NCBI RefSeq assembly: GCF_000739735.1
Contig: NZ_BBJF01000006.1
Coordinates: 558,001 to 622,000, forward strand
Source of the DNA: Paraburkholderia ginsengisoli NBRC 100965
GTDB taxonomy: Bacteria > Pseudomonadota > Gammaproteobacteria > Burkholderiales > Burkholderiaceae
DNA: 64,000 nt
Direction: 5' to 3'
The position numbers and the translations under genes are program-made. Of the stretch, positions 33,401 to 41,064 are shown one piece after another. Numbering within the stretch: position 1 is the first letter of the stretch; each line of letters begins with the position of its first letter. The notes under the pieces were generated by a model. The model made no database searches, was not told the origin of the DNA, and saw only the letters and a program-made list of their open reading frames with translations.

Positions 33401-34714
33401 ATGACTGACATTTCCGTAGCAACCGCCGCGCAGCAACCGATGCTGCAAGGTTATCTGCGCAGCGACGGCCGCAAGGGCATCCGCAACGTGGTCGCGGTCG
33501 CCTATCTGGTCGAGTGCGCGCATCACGTGGCGCGCGAGATCGTCACGCAATTTCGCGAGCCGCTCGACGCGTTCGACGACCCTTCCGCGGAGCGCGAGCC
33601 GCCCGTTCATCTGATCGGCTTTCCCGGCTGCTATCCGAACGGCTACGCGGAGAAGATGCTGGAGCGGCTCACCACGCATCCGAACGTTGGCGCGGTGCTG
33701 TTCGTGTCGCTCGGTTGCGAGAGCATGAACAAGCACTATCTGGTGGACGTGGTGCGTGCGAGCGGCCGTCCCGTCGAAGTCCTGACGATCCAGGAAAAGG
33801 GCGGCACGCGCAGCACGATTCAATACGGCGTCGACTGGATTCGTGGCGCGCGCGCGCAGCTCGCCGCGCAACAGAAAGTGCCGATGGCGTTGAGCGAACT
33901 GGTGATCGGCACGATTTGCGGCGGCTCGGACGGCACCAGTGGCATCACCGCGAACCCGGCGGTGGGTCGCGCGTTCGATCATCTGATCGATGCGGGCGCC
34001 ACCTGCATCTTCGAGGAAACCGGCGAACTGGTGGGCTGCGAGTACCACATGAAGACGCGCGCGGCGCGGCCGGAACTGGGCGAAGCGATCGTCGCGTGTG
34101 TCGCGAAGGCGGCGCGTTACTACTCGATCCTCGGACACGGCAGCTTCGCGGTCGGCAACGCGGACGGTGGCCTCACCACGCAGGAAGAGAAATCGCTCGG
34201 CGCGTATGCGAAGAGCGGCGCGTCGCCGATCGTCGGCATCATCAAACCCGGCGACGTTCCGCCGACCGGCGGCCTCTATCTGCTCGACGTGGTGCCGGAC
34301 GGCGAGCCGCGCTTCGGCTTTCCGAACATCAGCGACAACGCGGAGATCGGCGAGCTGATCGCGTGCGGCGCGCACGTGATCCTGTTCACGACCGGACGCG
34401 GCTCGGTGGTTGGGTCGGCGATCTCGCCGGTGATCAAGGTGTGCGCGAACCCGTCGACGTATCGCAATCTTTCCGGCGATATGGACGTGGATGCGGGGCG
34501 TATTCTGGAAGGCCGCGGCACGCTCGACGAAGTGGGCCGCGAGGTGTTCGAGCAAACGGTCGCGGTAGCGCGAGGCACGGCGTCGAAATCGGAAACTCTC
34601 GGGCATCAGGAGTTTATTCTGACTTACAAGACGTTCGACCCGGTCGGCCCTGCGTGTTTGCCGTCGAGCGGGGCGCGGCCCGCGCAACGGGTGGTTGCGA
34701 TCGAGCCGCATTGA
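33401..34714 (+). CDS. UxaA-family dehydratase, large subunit
   Basis: 437 aa, corresponding to the C-terminal two-thirds of altronate dehydratase (GYLRSDGRKGIRNVVAVAYLVECAHHVA, IGFPGCYPNGYAEKML, LVIGTICGGSDGTSGITANPAVG, the late VILFTTGRGSVVGSAISPVIKVCAN). Iron- or metal-dependent dehydration of a sugar acid is the family's reaction. Given the following genes the natural substrate is probably L-fuconate, doing the job of the enolase-type FucD found in other species. Subunit pairing with the preceding gene is inferred from order. Confidence 0.9.
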   Translation: MTDISVATAAQQPMLQGYLRSDGRKGIRNVVAVAYLVECAHHVAREIVTQFREPLDAFDDPSAEREPPVHLIGFPGCYPNGYAEKMLERLTTHPNVGAVLFVSLGCESMNKHYLVDVVRASGRPVEVLTIQEKGGTRSTIQYGVDWIRGARAQLAAQQKVPMALSELVIGTICGGSDGTSGITANPAVGRAFDHLIDAGATCIFEETGELVGCEYHMKTRAARPELGEAIVACVAKAARYYSILGHGSFAVGNADGGLTTQEEKSLGAYAKSGASPIVGIIKPGDVPPTGGLYLLDVVPDGEPRFGFPNISDNAEIGELIACGAHVILFTTGRGSVVGSAISPVIKVCANPSTYRNLSGDMDVDAGRILEGRGTLDEVGREVFEQTVAVARGTASKSETLGHQEFILTYKTFDPVGPACLPSSGARPAQRVVAIEPH

Positions 34715-34820
34715 GCGAGTGCGGCGGGATCTGGGCGCTCATATCCGGCAGATTGCCGGCGCGCTGCGCAAATCCCGTCCGTACATGGTAAAAACACAAG
34801 AAATATTGGAGACGTGCTCA

Positions 34821-35861
34821 ATGACGGCAGCGATCGCATCGAAGATCGGCCAACGGCGCCGTATCGGCCGCGGCACATTGCAGGTGAGCGGATTGGGTCT
34901 CGGCACGGCGCCGCTCGGCGGCCTGTACCGCGACCTGTCGGACGAGGAGGCCCACGCGACCATCGCCGCCGCGTGGGACGCGGGCGTGCGCTACTTCGAC
35001 ACCGCGCCGCACTACGGCAACACGAAGGCCGAGCATCGTCTCGGCGACGCGCTGCGCCGCTATCCGCGCAGCGACTACGTGCTGTCCACCAAGGTAGGCC
35101 GCCGCTTCGTGCCGCGCACCACGCCGTTCGACGACCGCGAAGGCTGGCAAAACCCGTTGCCCTTCGAAGCGATCTACGACTACACGCACGACGGCATCAT
35201 GCGCTCGTTCGAAGACAGCCAGCAGCGCATGGGCATCGTCGAGATCGACATTCTGCTGGTCCACGACATTGGCCGCGTCACGCACGGCGACCAGCATCCT
35301 CACTATTGGCGGCAACTGACCGAAGGCGGCGGCTTTCGCGCACTCGACGCGCTGCGCTCGTCGGGCGCGATCAAGGCGGTCGGCCTCGGCGTCAACGAAG
35401 GCGCGGTCATCCTCGACGCGATGACCGAGTTCGATATCGATTGCGCGTTGCTCGCGGGCCGTTATACGCTCCTCGAACAGACCACCCTCGACGACCTGCT
35501 GCCCGCCTGCGAAGCGCGCGGCGTCAGCATCCTGTTAGGCGGCGCGTTCAACTCGGGCATTCTGGCGCGCGGCGTGTCGGGCGATCTGAAATTCAATTAC
35601 GGCGACGCGCCACCCGAAGTGATCGAGCGCGTCGCGCGGCTGGAGGCGGTGTGTCGCGCGCATGGCGTGCCGCTCGCCGCCGCCGCGTTGCAGTTTCCGT
35701 ATGCGCATCCGGCGGTCGCCACCGTGCTGACCGGCGCGCGCAGTGCCGACGAATTGCGCGAGAACGTCGCGTCGTTCGAGCAGCCGATCCCCGCGGCCTT
35801 GTGGTCCGCGTTGCGCGACGAAGGCTTGCTCGATGCGCGCGCGCCTGCGCCAGAGGATTGA
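34821..35861 (+). CDS. Aldo/keto reductase, L-fucose-dehydrogenase-like
   Basis: 346 aa from ATG 34821 with TTGGAGA eight bases upstream. The catalytic set is visible: D in YFDTAPHYG with tyrosine Y in the same stretch, K in VLSTKVGR and H in LLVHDIG. It resembles the D-threo-aldose / L-fucose 1-dehydrogenases that oxidise L-fucose (also L-galactose, D-arabinose) to the lactone with NAD(P). It would be the first enzymatic step of the operon. The next gene starts 7 bp after its stop. Confidence 0.88.
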   Translation: MTAAIASKIGQRRRIGRGTLQVSGLGLGTAPLGGLYRDLSDEEAHATIAAAWDAGVRYFDTAPHYGNTKAEHRLGDALRRYPRSDYVLSTKVGRRFVPRTTPFDDREGWQNPLPFEAIYDYTHDGIMRSFEDSQQRMGIVEIDILLVHDIGRVTHGDQHPHYWRQLTEGGGFRALDALRSSGAIKAVGLGVNEGAVILDAMTEFDIDCALLAGRYTLLEQTTLDDLLPACEARGVSILLGGAFNSGILARGVSGDLKFNYGDAPPEVIERVARLEAVCRAHGVPLAAAALQFPYAHPAVATVLTGARSADELRENVASFEQPIPAALWSALRDEGLLDARAPAPED

Positions 35862-35868
35862 TCCGACG

Positions 35869-36699
35869 ATGTTGATCGACGCTCACCAGCATTACTGGGA
35901 CCCCGCGCGAGGCGACTACGAGTGGCTCACGCCGGAGCTGAAAATCCTGTACCGCCCGTTCGGCCCCGCGGATCTCGCGCCGTTGCGCGAGCGAGCGGGC
36001 ATCGAACGAACGGTGGTCGTGCAGGCCGCGCCGACCCTCGACGAAACGCGCTATCTGCTCGACCTCGCGCGTAATGAGCCGTCGATCGCGGGCGTGGTCG
36101 GCTGGGTGCCGTTGCTGTTGCCGAATGCGCCTGACTTGATCGAAGCGCTCGCGCGCGAGCCGAAGTTCAAGGGCGTGCGGCCGATGCTGCAGGACCTGCC
36201 CGACCACGGCTGGATCGCGAACCCCGATCTCGCACCGGCGATCGAAGCACTGATCGCGCATGACCTCGCGTTCGACGCGCTGATCTATGCGCGTCACGTC
36301 GAATATGTCGAAATCTTCGCGAAGCGTTTTCCGGCGCTGCGCATTGTCGTCGATCATGGCGCGAAACCGCCGATCCGCTATGGCCAGGCCGGCTTCCAGG
36401 TGTGGAAGGACGCGATCACGCGGCTCGCGAGCCTGCCGCAAATTCACTGCAAGCTCTCCGGGCTAGCCACCGAGGCGTCGCCCGGTTGGACCGAAGATAC
36501 GCTGCGGCCTTACGTCGACCATCTGCTGACGTCGTTCGGTCCGGCGCGCTTGATGTGGGGCAGCGACTGGCCGGTGCTCGATCTGAACGGCGATTATCTG
36601 CTCTGGCATTCGGTCGCGACCACCTTGCTCGCGTCGTTGAGCGACGCCGAGCGGGCGGCGGTGTTCGGCGAGAACGCCGCCGCGTTTTACCGCCTTTGA
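35869..36699 (+). CDS. Amidohydrolase-superfamily lactonase (COG3618, L-fuconolactonase-like)
   Basis: 276 aa. The amidohydrolase metal motif H6-Q-H8 opens the protein (LIDAHQHYWD), and a late aspartate lies in MWGSDWPVLDL (about 227-237). COG3618 members open sugar lactones, and one from Burkholderia multivorans was shown to act on L-fucono-1,5-lactone. It follows the dehydrogenase by 7 bp, as expected for lactone hydrolysis to L-fuconate. ATG 35869 is preferred to upstream in-frame codons because the HxH motif should be close to the N-terminus. Confidence 0.88.
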   Translation: MLIDAHQHYWDPARGDYEWLTPELKILYRPFGPADLAPLRERAGIERTVVVQAAPTLDETRYLLDLARNEPSIAGVVGWVPLLLPNAPDLIEALAREPKFKGVRPMLQDLPDHGWIANPDLAPAIEALIAHDLAFDALIYARHVEYVEIFAKRFPALRIVVDHGAKPPIRYGQAGFQVWKDAITRLASLPQIHCKLSGLATEASPGWTEDTLRPYVDHLLTSFGPARLMWGSDWPVLDLNGDYLLWHSVATTLLASLSDAERAAVFGENAAAFYRL

Positions 36700-36771
36700 T
36701 CTTTGATTTCTGAAAACGTCGGCAGGATATAAGCAGCCAACAAGCAGCCCATTCACATGATGGAGTCGTAG

Positions 36772-37515
36772 ATGACACAAAGACTGGCCGGCAAAACGGC
36801 CCTGATCACCGCGGCGGGACAAGGTATCGGTCTCGCCACCGCGGAACTCTTCGCACGCGAAGGCGCGCGCGTGATCGCCACGGACATCCGCATCGACGGA
36901 CTCGCGGGCAAGCCGGTCGAAGCGCGCCAGCTCGACGTGCTCGACGGTGCGGCGATCAAGGCGCTGGCCGCCGAGGTCGGCCCGATCGACGTGTTGTTCA
37001 ACTGCGCGGGCTTCGTGCACGCCGGTTCGATTCTCGAATGCAGCGAGGAGGATTGGGATTTCGCGTTCGACCTGAACGCGAAGGCGATGTACCGTATGAT
37101 CCGCGCGTTTTTGCCGGCCATGCTCGAGAAGGGCGGCGGCTCGATCATCAACATGTCGTCGGCGGCGTCGAGCGTGAAGGGCGTGCCGAACCGCTTCGCG
37201 TACGGCGCGTCGAAGGCCGCGGTGATCGGGCTGACCAAGGCCGTTGCTGCAGACTTCGTCACGCGTGGTGTACGCTGTAACGCGATCTGCCCGGGCACGG
37301 TCCATTCGCCGTCGCTCGAACAGCGGATCGCGGCGCAGGCTCAGGCACAAGGCGCGACGGTGGACGCCGTGCACGCGGCGTTCGTCGCGCGTCAGCCGAT
37401 GGGCCGCGTCGGCAAGCCGGAAGAGATCGCCGCGCTGGCGCTGTATCTCGCGTCCGACGAGTCGTCGTTCACGACGGGTCAGTCGCATGTGATCGACGGC
37501 GGCTGGTCGAACTGA
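36772..37515 (+). CDS. Short-chain dehydrogenase, 2-keto-3-deoxy-L-fuconate dehydrogenase-like
   Basis: 247 aa classical SDR. Cofactor loop TAAGQGIG at 13-20 and D38 after the second strand, which favours NAD+; NCAG at 77-80; catalytic S130, Y144 and K148 (YGASK). Start ATG 36772 has GGAG seven bases upstream. In the non-phosphorylative L-fucose route this enzyme oxidises 2-keto-3-deoxy-L-fuconate to the 2,4-diketo acid. The assignment is based on family plus operon order. Confidence 0.9.
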   Translation: MTQRLAGKTALITAAGQGIGLATAELFAREGARVIATDIRIDGLAGKPVEARQLDVLDGAAIKALAAEVGPIDVLFNCAGFVHAGSILECSEEDWDFAFDLNAKAMYRMIRAFLPAMLEKGGGSIINMSSAASSVKGVPNRFAYGASKAAVIGLTKAVAADFVTRGVRCNAICPGTVHSPSLEQRIAAQAQAQGATVDAVHAAFVARQPMGRVGKPEEIAALALYLASDESSFTTGQSHVIDGGWSN

Positions 37516-37567
37516 CGCTCGCTAATTTACGAACCGAATACTACTGAACGTAAAGGGAAGTACCACG

Positions 37568-38416
37568 ATGAAACTGCTTCGTTATGGGCCGAAAGGTCAG
37601 GAAAAACCGGGCCTGCTCGACGCGCAAGGCAAGATTCGCGATCTGTCGAAAGTGGTCGGCGATATCGACGGCGCCGCGCTGACCGATGAAGGTCTCGCCA
37701 AGCTGCGCGCGGTCGATCCGGCTTCGTTGCCGGTGGTCGAAGGCGATCCGCGCATCGGGCCGTGCGTCGCGCGAATCGGCAAGTTCATCTGCATCGGGCT
37801 GAATTACGCGGATCACGCGGCCGAATCGAATCTGCCGGTGCCGTCCGAGCCGGTCATCTTCAACAAGTGGACGAGCGCGATCAGCGGCCCGAACGACGAC
37901 GTCGAAATTCCGCGCGGCTCGAAGAAGACCGATTGGGAAGTCGAACTGGGCGTGGTGATCGGCAAGCCGGCGAAATATATCGACGAAGCCAACGCACTCG
38001 ATTACGTCGCCGGCTACTGCGTGATCAACGACGTGTCGGAACGCGAATGGCAGATCGAACGCGGCGGCACGTGGGACAAGGGCAAGGGCTTCGACACGTT
38101 CGGCCCGATCGGTCCGTGGGTCGTCACGCGCGATGAAGTCGCCGATCCGCAGAACCTGAGCCTGTGGCTCGAAGTAGACGGCCACCGTTACCAGAACGGC
38201 AGCACGAAGACGATGGTGTTCGGCGTCGCGAAGCTGGTGTCGTACGTGTCGCAGTGCATGAGCCTGCAACCGGGCGACGTGATCTCGACCGGCACGCCGC
38301 CGGGCGTCGGCATGGGCGTGAAGCCGAACCCGGTGTTCCTGAAGCCGGGTCAGACGATCCGCCTGGGTATCGAAGGTCTCGGCGAGCAGACGCAGAAGAC
38401 GTACGCGGCGGAGTAA
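37568..38416 (+). CDS. Fumarylacetoacetase-fold hydrolase, 2,4-diketo-3-deoxy-L-fuconate hydrolase-like
   Basis: 282 aa. FAH core: GKFICIGLNYADHAAES (about 72-88), metal ligands in DWEVELGVVIG (about 123-133) and VINDVSERE, then GDVISTGTPPGVG near 240. The enzyme cleaves a 2,4-diketo sugar acid, giving pyruvate and L-lactate in the L-fucose pathway. AAGGGAAG precedes the ATG at good spacing. It is the last gene of the operon, and a strong terminator follows 33 bp later. Confidence 0.92.
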   Translation: MKLLRYGPKGQEKPGLLDAQGKIRDLSKVVGDIDGAALTDEGLAKLRAVDPASLPVVEGDPRIGPCVARIGKFICIGLNYADHAAESNLPVPSEPVIFNKWTSAISGPNDDVEIPRGSKKTDWEVELGVVIGKPAKYIDEANALDYVAGYCVINDVSEREWQIERGGTWDKGKGFDTFGPIGPWVVTRDEVADPQNLSLWLEVDGHRYQNGSTKTMVFGVAKLVSYVSQCMSLQPGDVISTGTPPGVGMGVKPNPVFLKPGQTIRLGIEGLGEQTQKTYAAE

Positions 38417-38449
38417 TTCGCGCGTTTCGTTGAACTGAAGTGCGAGGTA

Positions 38450-38487
38450 AAAAGCCGTTCTCGCGTGAAGGGGGAACGGCTTTTCTT
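38450..38487 (+). terminator. Rho-independent terminator of the sugar operon
   Basis: AAAAGCCGTTC (38450-38460) pairs with GAACGGCTTTT (38474-38484) around a 13-nt loop, then CTTT. It ends transcription of the nine-gene operon, and its A-run would also serve the convergent decarboxylase gene. Confidence 0.9.
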
Positions 38488-38521
38488 TGCGCGGGCGTGT
38501 CGTTCGCGCGGCCTCGATATG

Positions 38522-39874
38522 TCAGGCGCGTTGCTCCGCGAGTAGCCGTGCCAGCAGCGCGATCAACCGATCGACATGCTCGTCCTGCGTACGCCATGAC
38601 GACACGCTGATGCGAAACGCGGGCCGCCCTTGCCAGACCGTGCCGCCGAACCACGTTTCGCCGGAGGCCTGGGCCGCTTCACGAATCGCGACAGTCTGCG
38701 CGTCGGTCGGTGCGCGCACCAGCACCTGATTTAGCACGACGCGATTGAGCACGTCGAACCCGGCGGCGCGCAAGCCCTCGGCGATGCGCGACGCTTGCGC
38801 GCAATGCCGGTCGACCATCTCCCGCACGCCGCTGCGCCCGAGCGAACGCAACGCCGCCCAGATCGGAATGCCACGCGGACGGCGCGAAAACTCCAGCGTC
38901 ACGTTCTTCTGCGCATCGTGCGCGCCGCTCAGATAGACCGCGTCGCTGTTCATTGCCGCCGACATCGCCTGCGCATCGCGGCAGATCGCCATCGCGCCGT
39001 CATACGGCGTGTTGAGCCATTTGTGACCGTCGGTGGTCCAACTGTCGGCGCCGTCGATGCCCTCGGTCAGCGCGCGCCGCGACGACGCACGCGCCCATAA
39101 CCCGAACGCGCCATCGACGTGGACCCACGCGCCTGCTGCCCTGGCGCGCGGTATTAACTCAGCGAACGGATCGAACTCGCCGGTGTTCACTTCGCCGGCT
39201 TGCACGCAGAAGATTGTCATGTCATCGAGCGGCGGCAACTGCGCGGGATCGATGCGGCCGTGTTCGTCGACGGGTGCAACGATCACGCGCTTCATGCCGA
39301 AGCCGAGCACACGCAGCGCCTTTTTCACCGTGATATGCGCCATCGCCGAGATCACGACGCGCACGGGCGGCGCGCCATCGAGGCCATCGTTATCGAAATC
39401 CCAACCCTTGCGCGCGAGCAGCGCGCGCCGCGCGGCTGCGATGCAAACGAGCGTGCACGCCGTTGCGCTGGTGCCGAAGCCGACCGCCGCTTCGCGCGGC
39501 AAGTCGAGCGCGTCGAGCACCCAGCGCGCCGCGATCTTCTCGATGACGGCAGCGGCCGGCGAGTTGTCGAAGGTCGATGCGCATTGGTCCCACGCGCCCA
39601 TCAGACGCTCGGCCGCCGCGGCCGCCGGCAGCACCGCGCCGATCACGAAGCCGTAATAGCGCGGATCGTTCGACGCCACCGTGGCCGGCGAACCGCTTTC
39701 GTCGAGCAGGCGCAGCACGTCGGCGGGGGCGTGGCCATGCAGCGGCAGGGCTTCGTCGAAGGCGGCGAGTTGCCCGAGCGCGGCCGCGTCCGGAAACACC
39801 CGGCGCTTGCCGATGCCGGCGAGGTAAGTGTGCGCGCGCCGGTCCGCGTCGGCGGCGAGAGCGAGTTCGTCCAT
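38522..39874 (-). CDS. Pyridoxal-phosphate-dependent decarboxylase (group II type)
   Basis: 450 aa from ATG 39874, with AAGGA six bases upstream; the frame upstream is ignored. PLP lysine K285 lies in TTDGHKWLNTPYD, with the D in VHVDGAFGLWA (about 251-261) that contacts the pyridine nitrogen. This is the fold of glutamate, aromatic amino acid and tyrosine decarboxylases. An ArsR-type regulator precedes it by 53 bp on the same strand, so they form a two-gene unit. The substrate amino acid is unknown. Confidence 0.9.
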   Translation of the reverse strand: MDELALAADADRRAHTYLAGIGKRRVFPDAAALGQLAAFDEALPLHGHAPADVLRLLDESGSPATVASNDPRYYGFVIGAVLPAAAAAERLMGAWDQCASTFDNSPAAAVIEKIAARWVLDALDLPREAAVGFGTSATACTLVCIAAARRALLARKGWDFDNDGLDGAPPVRVVISAMAHITVKKALRVLGFGMKRVIVAPVDEHGRIDPAQLPPLDDMTIFCVQAGEVNTGEFDPFAELIPRARAAGAWVHVDGAFGLWARASSRRALTEGIDGADSWTTDGHKWLNTPYDGAMAICRDAQAMSAAMNSDAVYLSGAHDAQKNVTLEFSRRPRGIPIWAALRSLGRSGVREMVDRHCAQASRIAEGLRAAGFDVLNRVVLNQVLVRAPTDAQTVAIREAAQASGETWFGGTVWQGRPAFRISVSSWRTQDEHVDRLIALLARLLAEQRA

Positions 39875-39927
39875 GGAGTTCCTTGCAGAGTGAAGAGAGT
39901 GCTGACGCGCAGAGGGAAGCCGCGCGT

Positions 39928-40230
39928 TCAGAGCTTGGCGAGCGCGCGGCCGAGCTTCCGCAATTCGGCGTCGTTGCGCTTGTAGTACGTGAATTTGCCG
40001 ATTCGCTGCGCGCGCACGAGTCCCGCATCGGCGAGGATGCGCATGTGGCGTGTGGTGGTGGCGGGCGCGATGCCGAGCTTGTCGGTGATGAACGTGCAGC
40101 ACACGCCGATTTTTTCGATGTCGGCGTGGTCCTGATACGGAAAGTGCCGCGTCGGCTCTTTCAGCCAGCGCATGACGGCGAGGCGGCTCGCATTGGCGAG
40201 CGCGTTGATGCGGGTCAGGTCGTCAGTCAT
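39928..40230 (-). CDS. ArsR-family transcriptional regulator
   Basis: 100 aa. Winged HTH with ANASRLAVMRWL, LGIAPATTTRHMRILADAGLVRAQRIGKFTYYK (about 52-84). A cysteine pair sits in GVCCTF (about 42-47) before the recognition helix, so metal or thiol sensing is possible but not shown. It is first in a unit with the PLP decarboxylase. A palindromic TTAGCTAA element sits about 46 bp upstream, over the likely -10 region, which suggests autoregulation. Confidence 0.9.
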   Translation of the reverse strand: MTDDLTRINALANASRLAVMRWLKEPTRHFPYQDHADIEKIGVCCTFITDKLGIAPATTTRHMRILADAGLVRAQRIGKFTYYKRNDAELRKLGRALAKL

Positions 40231-40271
40231 GAGTGGCGTTTGGCGCGGCGCGTTCAGTCGATAACGTTTTG

Positions 40272-40286
40272 CATATTAGCTAAATG
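40272..40286 (-). promoter_or_regulatory. Putative ArsR operator overlapping a -10 element
   Basis: CATATTAGCTAAATG with perfect core TTAGCTAA (40276-40283). On the minus strand it supplies TAATAT (40273-40278), a plausible -10, 42 bp before the ArsR ATG at 40230. Short AT-rich dyads at this position are usual for ArsR-type autorepression. Confidence 0.5.
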
Positions 40287-40351
40287 ACGAAACGCGGGCA
40301 ACCGGCTTTCATGCGGCGTGTTCCGCTTCGGCGCGCTACGCCAGGTTCAGG

Positions 40352-40786
40352 TCAGCCTGCCGGCTCGTGTTCGCCGTTCTCGCCGATCCGGTTGACCGTG
40401 CCTTGCGCGACCGCGACGAGCTTTTCGCGGTTGCCGTCCATCACGTACACGTTGCATTGGCAGGTCGCCTGATGTCGTCCCGCGTAGACGACCTTCGCGC
40501 GCGCGATCAGCGTGCCGTTCACCACCGGGCGCAGATAGTTGATCTTGTATTCGCCGGTCACGACTTTCGGCCCGAGCGACAACGCGCCGGCGAAGGTCAG
40601 CGCATTGTCGGCGAGATAGCTGATGACCCCGCCGTGCACGAAGCCATGCTGCTGCCGCAACTCGTCGCGGATCGGCAGACTCAGCGTGAGTTCGCTGGTG
40701 CCCGTATGCATCAGCTCTGCGCCTAGCAACATGCTGAACGGCTGGGCATGCAGTGCGCCGCGCGCCCGGTCGAGGAGGTCGGTCAT
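40352..40786 (-). CDS. PaaI-family hotdog thioesterase
   Basis: 144 aa from ATG 40786, with GAAGGA seven bases before it. The hotdog motif QQHGFVHGGVISYLADNA (about 46-63) carries the HGG-D/N catalytic pattern of the 4-hydroxybenzoyl-CoA/PaaI thioesterase group. It cleaves acyl-CoA thioesters, and the acyl group is unknown. Upstream on the plus strand lies a chemoreceptor gene. There is no operon partner. Confidence 0.9.
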   Translation of the reverse strand: MTDLLDRARGALHAQPFSMLLGAELMHTGTSELTLSLPIRDELRQQHGFVHGGVISYLADNALTFAGALSLGPKVVTGEYKINYLRPVVNGTLIARAKVVYAGRHQATCQCNVYVMDGNREKLVAVAQGTVNRIGENGEHEPAG

Positions 40787-40983
40787 CGTGATTCCTTCGG
40801 GCGGCGCCCGTGGTGGCCTCTGCACTGTCTGCGTCGTGCAGTCCCTACCCACTCTAGGAAGCGCCAATGCACCGCGTCAAGGTGATTCGGAAAATTGTGC
40901 GGCACATTGTTGCGCGAAACAATCGCAATGATGATGTTGGCCGATGAAAAGGGGCCGTAAGCCGATCTTTGCTGAAATTGGCC

Positions 40984-41010
40984 TCAAGCCGAACGCGAAC
41001 CTGCCGTTAA
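40984..41010 (+). promoter_or_regulatory. Candidate sigma28 (FliA) promoter for chemoreceptor 41065
   Basis: TCAAG (40984-40988), 14-nt spacer, GCCGTTAA (41003-41010), 54 bases before the ATG. The spacer equals that of the E. coli FliA consensus, and the -10 box differs from it at one base. Confidence 0.7.
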
Positions 41011-41064
41011 CCCTGGCATAGCCTCCGTCAATTTTTTGCCTTCATTTGTCTTCAGGTATCCACG

